Assembly: GCF_914767665.1 (NCBI RefSeq)
Contig: NC_059504.1
Location: 18,664,501 to 18,728,500, forward strand
From: Harmonia axyridis
Taxonomy: Eukaryota; Arthropoda; Insecta; Coleoptera; Coccinellidae
Reading direction: 5' to 3'
DNA length: 64,000 nucleotides
Positions 56,900 to 64,000 of the stretch are shown here, one piece after another. Made by a program: the position numbers and the translations under genes. Numbering within the stretch: the stretch's first letter is position 1; the number at the start of each line of letters is the position of its first letter. The notes beneath the pieces were generated by a model, which ran no database searches, was not told the DNA's origin, and worked only from the letters and a program-made list of their open reading frames with translations.

Positions 56900-58110
56900 T
56901 ATGCATCATATTCTCATTCATTCTACTATTCTGTGAACCATTTCTCTAGAGTTTTCAGAAATAAAACTTTTAAGTTGATTTTTGAAGTTTTTTAATGTAT
57001 TTTCTGCTTTAATATAGTCTGGTAGTCTGTTATATAGTCTAGGGGCTTGATATGTGTAACATTTTTGGCCAGTCGCTCTCTTTGTCTTTTTCAGTACATA
57101 TGTTTTATTTTTGTTTCTTGTGTTGTAATCATGATCGTAATTTTTAAGTTGATGTTTATTTTTATGTTGGTAGATGTTCGTGAAATAGTAGTACCTTTAG
57201 CTGCCGTATGTCCATTATAGAGCTTTCCTGAAAGATTGGATGGATAGGTAAAATTTTTTTCATACACGACATAATGATCTTTTCTTTGAACAACTTCAAG
57301 ATTGGTCAAAGTAGTTTTACCAACATCACCCCATGATATTTCCTATACCATACATTAGATGTGGCTGGACTATTGAGATATAAACTGTGTGTAGCATTTC
57401 AGGATTGAGAATCTGTCGTATAGAACTTTGAATTTGAATAATAGAAATCTAACTTTCTTAATAACATGTTTGATGTGTTTATCCCATTTCATATTTGTAT
57501 CAAAGACAACATCCAGGTATTTGAATTCTGTAACAGCACTTATATATCCGTGTTCTACTGTCAATATATGTGGGAAGGAATAATGTTTTTGTGGAGTTAA
57601 TGGTTAATAATTTACTGTAAAAACATTTTTGATTTTGCCTTTTTTCAGTTTTCTTCTTCATAGAAGATGCAAGTATCATCAGCGTATGCTATGATTTCTC
57701 CGGTCTTAGGAACTGGGAAAAGATCATTCAAATAAATGTTGGGGTTTCCAGCACCCCTTGGGGTAAACCGAAGGTAATTTCCTATTGCTCGTTTCTGATG
57801 TTATTAATTTGCACTAACTGATATCTTCTTGTAAAATACGTTTTGAATAACTGTAGTGCAACGCCTCTGATACCCACATCTTCCGAAGATTTAAGTAATA
57901 GTGCATGGCTAACGATGTCGAACGCTTTTGAAAGATCAATGAACACACTCAAAGCCATCTTATCAGTATCCATTGCTTTATACATTTTGGATCTTAGGTG
58001 TAATATGGCATCCTGTGTCGATACACCACTTCGAAATCCATATTGTTTGTTGGATAAAATATTGAACTTTTCTGATGTTTTTCGAAACAACCAGAGTGTT
58101 CAGCATCGTC
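56900..58110 (-). pseudogene. Non-LTR retrotransposon reverse transcriptase (palm and thumb)
   Basis: The minus strand gives ILSNKQYGFRSGVSTQDAIL, then VFIDLSKAFDIVSHALLLKS (palm motif A with D-x-SKAFD). GLPQGV follows, with YADD at 57675-57686 in a shifted frame, then EFKYLDVVFDTNMKWDKHIK. The order is that of a CR1/Jockey-like reverse transcriptase. The 5' part (endonuclease) is absent. Frameshifts lie between all blocks. Confidence 0.85.
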
Positions 58111-58535
58111 GGTGGTTCTTGGATCAAAATTTTCCTAGAGATTTCATCGAAATTTCTAACAGCAAACGAAACAGTGAACGCAAAGGAACAAAAATAAAAA
58201 TAACCTTTATTTATTTCAAATTGATTTCACTCTCAGTTCCCTAATCCAGGACGTTTCTTATAATCCGGTAATAGGTATGAATTATTTCGATATTTCAGAG
58301 CTTTTCTGCAAATTCAAGAATATGTTTATCTAATTAATTTATAACGTTAAGACTAATTTCGAACATCAATAAAAAAGATGATATTCACTTATACTTGCAA
58401 GAAAATATTTCATCATATTTATTTTGAGAGATCATTCATCTGAACGTGATGTAGGTATATTTAAAACACATTCGAAGCGTTCACCATATGTTCATATGAC
58501 GACCCCATATACCTTGAAAGCCAATTTTTTATGAC

Positions 58536-58793
58536 TCAGCGGAAAACTGAATGGATTTGATGTGTTCGACAGAGCTCCAATTTATTAACTGAATAATAAT
58601 TTCTCTCAATTTTATAGTCTGAAATCCAACCTAATAGCGTAGGCCGACGTAAAATTTGGAAATGGTCACTAAACTTCAATAAAAATGATCCTATATTCAC
58701 CATATAAAATCGTTTATGGGACATTCGAGAATGACGTGTTCTTCCTGTTTGTTCGGAACATCTCTTGAGTTCATAGTACTTTTTTTTGAGCAA
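58536..58793 (-). pseudogene. Possible LINE C-terminal fragment
   Basis: The minus strand reads YELKRCSEQTGRTRHSRMSH, then VNIGSFLLKFSDHFQIL. A cysteine and histidine arrangement of this sort closes some LINE proteins, but the match is weak and stands alone. Confidence 0.25.
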
Positions 58794-58977
58794 TATAATC
58801 GATTATAAGCGGGGCGTTCGATATCTCAGAAATTATTCGACACATACTGCTGAACATTGTGTTATCAAAAAGGGGTTTTATTTTATCCCGTTATCTGTGC
58901 AACTGTCACTTTTGGAGCTGTCATATTTTGACATTTGACAAGTAAATACTCCGCCTTCATTAAAGATTGAACGATTA

Positions 58978-60090
58978 ATGCTTCAACAACGCACAGAAAT
59001 TGTTGAATTTCACTAAACGAAAATTTTGCAGTTACCATTTGCAAAACTGAAGCACTTTTGGGTCGTAGTGAAGCACCTTCTCGTCCTGCAATAGTGAAAC
59101 TGTTGGAAAAATTTGAGCTGTTGGGATTGGTATGCTATATGAAGATAGAAACTGTGTGCGTCACTCAAGAACAACTAAGAACATTGCTGCTGTAATCCGT
59201 AGTGATGACAAAATCCAAGTTTGTGGATTCATCGTCGATCTTGGAAATCAGACATTCCACAAACGCCATTACTACGTATTTTGCATAAATATTTAGGTCT
59301 TAAGGCTTCTAATTTTCAATTAAAGCAAGAACTCAAGCTGGTCGATCACCAGCAACATCGTATCTTCGTTGATTGGGTCCTTGAAACGCATCAAAATGAT
59401 CCGGATTGTAATCGTATTATCATCTTCAATGATGAGGTCCATTTTCACCTTGGAGATGATGTTAGTAAGCAGAATTGTCGTATTTGAGGCTCAGAAAATA
59501 CCAAGAACGATTGTTGAGAAGCCCCTCCGTCCTAAACGTGTCTCGAGTTTTGGGCTGGTGGTGTGATTGGACCTTAATTATTCGAAAATGAGGCCGTTGC
59601 CTCATTGGTACAGTGAAGGACTATCTATGATTGATAATTTTTATGGCTGGAATTAGAAGATATTGATGTGGACGACGTTTATTTTCAACAACGACACAAT
59701 CGCAATTTTTCGAAAAATGTTTCCTAGTCGAATTATTTTTCGGAGAGGTGTTCAAAATTGACCACCAAGATATTGTGATTTAAAATCTTCAGACATTTTT
59801 TGGGACCTCGTGAAATATTAGGTTCATGCCAATGATCCACAAACGATACTAGACCTTAAACCTTTTTCTTCACAATGAAATAAACATTCATTGATTTATC
59901 TTGAAATATACCTTATTTTTCAAGGTCGAAATGTAATCACTTATTGGAAAATTTTTAATGAACTTACAACATGGATTTTGTATTTTATGAAGTCTGTACT
60001 CCGTAACAGAATCCAAACAAGGGAAATAAAGTGTGATACCCTCATGCAAATACGACAACACCATGTCTCACATTGTTACCTGCAAGAATG
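58978..60090 (+). pseudogene. DD41D-like Tc1/mariner transposase, heavily decayed
   Basis: From ATG 58978 the frames give LQQRTEIVEF, then LLRILHKYLGLKASNFQLKQ and ELKLVDHQQHRIFVDWVLET. IIIFNDEVHFHLGDDVSKQN carries a first-Asp box (SDEAHF changed to NDEVHF). GGVIGP and ELEDIDVDDVYFQQRH follow, the latter with the second Asp lost (QQDGA changed to QQRHN). The order matches 11468-12626 and the minus-strand relic at 34053. Confidence 0.7.
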
Positions 60091-60405
60091 AAGGTTTAAA
60101 ATATGTCGACTTTGGTATATATGTTGAAGAACAAGATTTAATATCTTAACAAAGCTGAAAGTTTTTCTGTGCATCTCCCTTACACTGGTAAAGACGACCA
60201 GCGACCATAGAGTTTGGTTACTTCGGCAAGTAACAGGTTCGTTGAAGTATAGAGCTCAATTTTTTTATATTTTCTTCGGGAAAACTCAAGAAAACTCGTC
60301 ATCCATTGCCGGGCACTTATGACAATTGCTAACCCCTGCCAGACACCCTAACTTTTATAAATACAATTATACTCTCGTTATAGAATAAAAGCTAAATTTT
60401 ATGTA
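60091..60405. other. Unannotated interval with a match to the far side of the next element
   Basis: TTGCTAACCCCTGCCAGACA (about 60328) and GCACTTATGACAATTGC recur in reverse complement near 62100-62135, just outside the palindromic element 60406-61976. AGAAAAACTTTCAGCTTT-type sequence does so too. The element therefore sits inside a larger inverted repeat. Confidence 0.55.
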
Positions 60406-61976
60406 CAGGGTGGCCACTTTTTCAATGGGATTGTATTGGTAACTTTTAAACCATAAGAGTTAGGAGGTCGGTCAAATGGAGAAAAAGTTGCATGCATAGA
60501 AGCATTATTATCAAGCATTTCAAAGAAATCGATATTATCAGGGCCGGTTATGGAGATATAATAAGAAAAGTAAATTATGTCATTTTGATTTTTCTTTTTT
60601 TTCCCACTTTATTTCAAAAATTATAAAAAAATGTTACAGGAATTTTTTATTCGACAGTAAATTATCCTCAATTTGACGTAATCAGATTTCGTATCCAACG
60701 TTTCATACTCTCTGGGCCACCCTCAACCTCATTTTTTTCAATACGGACATGCATATTTTATGACTTTTTTAGAAATAACTTTTAACGCTGAATTTAACGA
60801 TATATCATACAATGTCATTCAAAGTTGATTTTCAGGTGATTTCGACCCTCATCCAAATTTAATGGTGTGTATGTAAGAAAAAACAAGTCTATTAACGATA
60901 TCAATGTTCTGACCCAAATTCAGTCGAACCCAGAAAAAAAAATCGAGAACTGTGGCCAGTGAATGGAATTTTTCAAAAACTGCTTTTAATCAAATAGTCA
61001 AGAGACGCGAATACAATGATTTTAAATTTGAATACCAAGCCTTGCAAAAATTATATCCTAATGCTCTCAAAATAAAGTTCGATTCTGTAATTTGTTTCAA
61101 CAGAACAAATGACAAATACAACAATAGTGATACCTCGCGAGAAAATTGAGAATGTTTTGGAAGGTATTCAATGAGACCAAACAAGCAAATGTAGAAGAAG
61201 TAAGAAGTATGGGTTCAAGAACCGTAAAGTGCATTTTACAAAATGGTGGACATTTCGAACACTTACTTCATTAACTTTCATTTACTTTCGAATAATCATT
61301 TATATTTTTCTTTCATTAAATGATACTTTCGTTTAATTATTATGAATTGAAATATTTAAATGATTATTATAAAAGAAGAACCAAGAAACCAGTATACTGG
61401 TTTCTTGCTTTGATTCTAATATGTTCCATACAGTTCAAGATGGGTAAGTTGATTATCTTATCGAAATTTATTGCATATTGCATGTTGTTAATTAAACTAA
61501 ATGAAGGTAATACAGATCCGACCCAAAGAAAATTGGATAAGGGTAAAAATCACCTGAAAATCTACTTTGAATGACATTGTATGATATATTGATTTCAGCG
61601 TTAAAAGTTATTTCGAAAAATGTCATAAAATATGCAGGTCCGTATTGAAAAAAATGAGGTTGAGGGTGGCCCAGAGAGTACGAAACGTTGGATACGAAAT
61701 CTGATTACGTCAAATTGAGGATAATTTACTGTCAAATAAAAAATTCTTGTAAAATTTTTTGATGATATTTGAAATGAAGTGGGAAAAAAAGAAAAATCAA
61801 AATGACATAATTTACTTTTCTTATGATATCTCGAAAACCGGCCCTGATAATTTCGATTTGTTTGAACTGCTTGATAATGCTTCTATGCATGCAACTTTTT
61901 GTCCATTTGACCGACCTTCTAACTCTTATGGTTTAAAAGTTACCAATACAATCCCATTAAAAAAGTGGCCACCCTG
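60406..61976. mobile_element. Palindromic TA element, family P1, copy B, with transposase relic in the centre
   Basis: Arms of about 455 bp (60406-60860 and 61519-61976) are reverse complements, with TA outside (60404-60405, 61977-61978). The same arms form the 6560-7194 copy. The 650-bp centre carries short transposase-like coding at 61150-61274. This copy therefore looks closer to the parental element from which the shorter one came. Confidence 0.88.
61150..61274 (+). pseudogene. C-terminal transposase relic inside the P1 element
   Basis: The frame reads RMFWKVFNETKQANVEEVRS then MGSRTVKCILQNGGHFEHLL and stops at 61274. An R-x-x-KCI-x-NGGHFEHLL end closes many Tc1/mariner-type transposases. 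It ties the P1 palindromes to a transposase-bearing ancestor. The upstream frame at 60952-61149 may be its continuation but has no clear motif. Confidence 0.55.
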
Positions 61977-61978
61977 TA

Positions 61979-63099
61979 TGTTACTTGGGGACATGTAATA
62001 CGAAATAAAAATTTTGTTTTAATATTATGAAACACAAAAAATTAAGAATTTCCACACGTAAAGAAATATTTAATCATGTAAATTAAGTAAAGTTTAGCAG
62101 TGTCTGGCAGGGGTTAGCAACCGTCATAAGTGTCAGACAATGTATGACAAGTTTTCTTAAGTTATCCCGAAAATTGAGGTTTATATTTTAACGCATTTAA
62201 GCTACTATTTCATACACCTTTACTACCCATAACCTGCCAAAGTAACCACAACCCAAACTCTAAAGTCGCTAGTCGTCTTTACTTGTCTAGGGCACAGAAA
62301 AACTTTCAGCTTTTATGAAATGACGAAGGACTGGCTGTCGTGGGCTCTTTCTTTAGTAGGTATATTATACCTGATTATCAGAGTTTTTGAAGAAATCATT
62401 GTGAATAAACGGAAAATATTGAATAATATAGTATGACCAAGTATGGAATGGAATTTGACATGATTACTCAATTTCGATTTCTTGTTTCAGGCAAGGCCAT
62501 CACTGGCGGGCCGCCACTGGCTTATATCCATCCATAAAATGAATTCGCTTCCCAACTTCGTGGCAACAATGTTGCTCACTACCTTCTCTCGACCGTCATA
62601 CATATCGTTTTCAGGAAACGGAAACTTTCCAAACTATTTGCAATGTTTGATAGCTCGTCAAATGTTGTCCTTCTCGTTACCGAATTTGTTTTATGCACAG
62701 ACACAAGAACGGGACTGTTTTCGTCCTGGGAATGACGCAGAGGCTGAAACTAGTTCTCGGAACTTTTCACCGAACGCTGATTGCGTTTGACACGCTGAAA
62801 TCTGAATGACGCTGTTATTCCGTTCGAATCGTCAGGAATTAAAGCAAAACATGGATGTAGCGATGAGAATCCACGGATTTTTCATCCTTCCCACTATAGG
62901 AATTATTAATTTTTAACTTGATTAAAAAAATCCGGGGGTGCTATGAAGCCGGGTCAGAAAATTTCTTAAGTCGTTCAGTATATTCAGTATACAGGGAGAT
63001 TCAGCGCGATGGTCTATTAGGCGTTTATGGAAAACTAATCATAATACTGTGCTAAAATTTGCATGTAGGAATTTGAGACGATGATCTTTCCCCCTAAAA
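61979..63099. other. Unannotated interval
   Basis: The left part (62095-62310) is an inverted match to 60160-60360. A moderately GC-rich open stretch at 62482-62790 follows a TTGTTTCAG acceptor-like site but has no motif I recognise. Confidence 0.35.
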
Positions 63100-63240
63100 T
63101 ATTTTCATATCTCTACAGGCTACTACTTTCTCCACAAATTCCATCTTTAAAATCTTAAATCGATTGTGGAGCATTGAAGTAAACCTTATCTTTTAAATGG
63201 CCTTAAAAAAAGTGTAATGATGTTAAATCACAAGATCTCG
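63100..63240 (-). pseudogene. Tc1/mariner-type transposase fragment
   Basis: The minus strand gives WLARSCDLTSLHFF, then GHLKDKVYFNAPQSI, the third-Asp region and following helix. The expected Asp of the PLDFF box is His here. It is related to the fragment at 33785-34045. Confidence 0.6.
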
Positions 63241-63280
63241 CTAGCCAATGGACCAGTTTAGTGATGTTTATAATACTATA

Positions 63281-63482
63281 TTTTTTTTTTAATTTTTTTT
63301 TTTATTTTTTTTTTTTTTTTAACGACTTTATTCTTCAATTAGATACAACAAGGCGACATTTAGCTTGAAGCTACTCTTACATGTAACCTCATCATACCAT
63401 AACATCCATGACCTAGCCGGGATTCGAACCCGGTACCTTCAGCATCACAGCCGTCTCCCAAACCACTGTGCTACCGAAGGTA
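63281..63482 (-). mobile_element. tRNA-derived SINE, copy 2
   Basis: On the minus strand the A box reads GGTAGCACAGTGG and the B box GGTTCGAATCC, then CGGCTAGGTCATGGATGTTA as in copy 1. The 3' part (ending GAATAAAGTCGTT before a long A run) differs from copy 1. The two copies thus share a head but carry different tails. The A run is about 40 nt with few interruptions, so the insertion may be fairly young. Confidence 0.85.
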
Positions 63483-63599
63483 GACAGTGATATTTGACAC
63501 GATAGAATTAAAATATAAAGCAAAACTGATAAATCAGTGAAAAAATTTTGAAAATTCATCAATAAATGACTGAGAAATAGATTATTTAAATTTACGTAT

Positions 63600-63800
63600 T
63601 TTAGCGCGGAACGTCTTTGGTCTCCGACTCGTCTGTGACGTCATGCCACTTGCCTGTGATCGCTACACCATAAATTACGTTTAAATACTTAGCCGCGCCA
63701 AGGCTCTCGCGCCGTTTGTAGTTGTACAGTGTAGTTTTAACTCGAGTTTTGTTTTTATGTCACCATAATGGAGGAAGGCTTCGTGAAAGGACAAAGTTAT
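63600..63800 (+). promoter_or_regulatory. Possible promoter-like CpG-rich stretch
   Basis: GCGCGG, TGACGTCA (63636-63643, the CREB/ATF palindrome), AGCCGCGCC and TCGCGCCG occur close together in otherwise CpG-poor DNA. A short frame starts at ATG 63768 (MEEGFVKGQSYFYS) and stops soon after. It may be the 5' edge of a gene that continues past the window, or of a transposon. No splice donor or downstream exon can be confirmed. Confidence 0.25.
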
Positions 63801-64000
63801 TTTTACTCAATAACTTATTTCAAACCAACTTACACCTTAGTATTTTTATTATCAGAAATAGACAGCTAGTACTGATAGGTACTTACATCAACATGATCTT
63901 CACACACATATGAAGTAGTTTTAGGTGCAATTAAGTCACGCCTCATTAATTTGCACCACTTCTTCCTTCGATTCATGTCATTTGGTACATGAAAAAACAA

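Noticed and set aside
63400..63480. Possible tRNA gene (A and B boxes present)
   Set aside because: The sequence cannot form a complete cloverleaf, runs on into a shared SINE body and A-rich tail, and has a second copy at 40190-40397.
1..64000. CRISPR array, bacterial operon or phage region
   Set aside because: No evenly spaced short repeats, no ribosome-binding sites or tightly packed frames; everything recognisable is of animal-transposon type.

Overview
This window looks like AT-rich insect nuclear DNA, possibly beetle, though the order is an inference. The evidence is a dense layering of eukaryotic transposons: Tc1/mariner elements with TA target duplications, hAT elements with 8-bp duplications, non-LTR retrotransposons (LINEs), a Penelope-like element, and tRNA-derived SINEs with Pol III A and B boxes. 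There are also AT microsatellites and a short spliced THAP-domain relic. I see no bacterial operon, rRNA or CRISPR, and no complete host gene. Most open frames are remains of transposases and reverse transcriptases or shadows of them.

Layout. 0-13 kb: a short TIR repeat (831), a hAT element (1838-3496), LINE 3' ends (4925, 7520), a palindromic TA element (6560), a Tc1 element (8109-10269) with a second palindromic element inside it, and a nearly complete DD41D Tc1/mariner copy (11439-12738). 13-31 kb: a palindromic element (13169), a transposon-poor stretch with one candidate exon (16519), a LINE with a deletion-derivative transposon inserted (20515-22070), a Tc1 copy with an internal inverted duplication (22924-24260), a THAP pseudogene (27391) and two LINE relics. 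31-46 kb: a hAT element holding a nested palindromic element (32187-33325), a degenerate transposase locus split by a hAT fragment (33640-35480), a TA element carrying a repetitive coding segment (37281-38267), a 1.1-kb palindrome (38975-40119), a SINE, a mariner and a lone hammerhead ribozyme (42110). 46-64 kb: three mariners, LINE relics, the Penelope/hammerhead composite (52981-55832) inside a mariner, a large palindromic element (60406-61976), a second SINE and a CpG-rich stretch at the end.

The main discovery is a family of hammerhead ribozyme motifs with an open stem III. Two copies lie 471 bp apart in a GC-rich tandem unit between two head-to-head Penelope-like 3' ends. A diverged third copy sits about 11.6 kb away. 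Stem I differs between the two types by two compensated base-pair changes, and an 11-nt complementarity between loops I and II is kept. The arrangement recalls retrozymes (ribozyme-bearing tandem repeats that give circular RNAs), apparently linked to a Penelope machinery. Each copy has at least one core or stem lesion, so present-day activity is uncertain.

A second pattern is a set of unrelated palindromic non-autonomous elements that share TA duplications and mostly CAGGGT-type ends. One of them appears to have captured an exon-like repeat.
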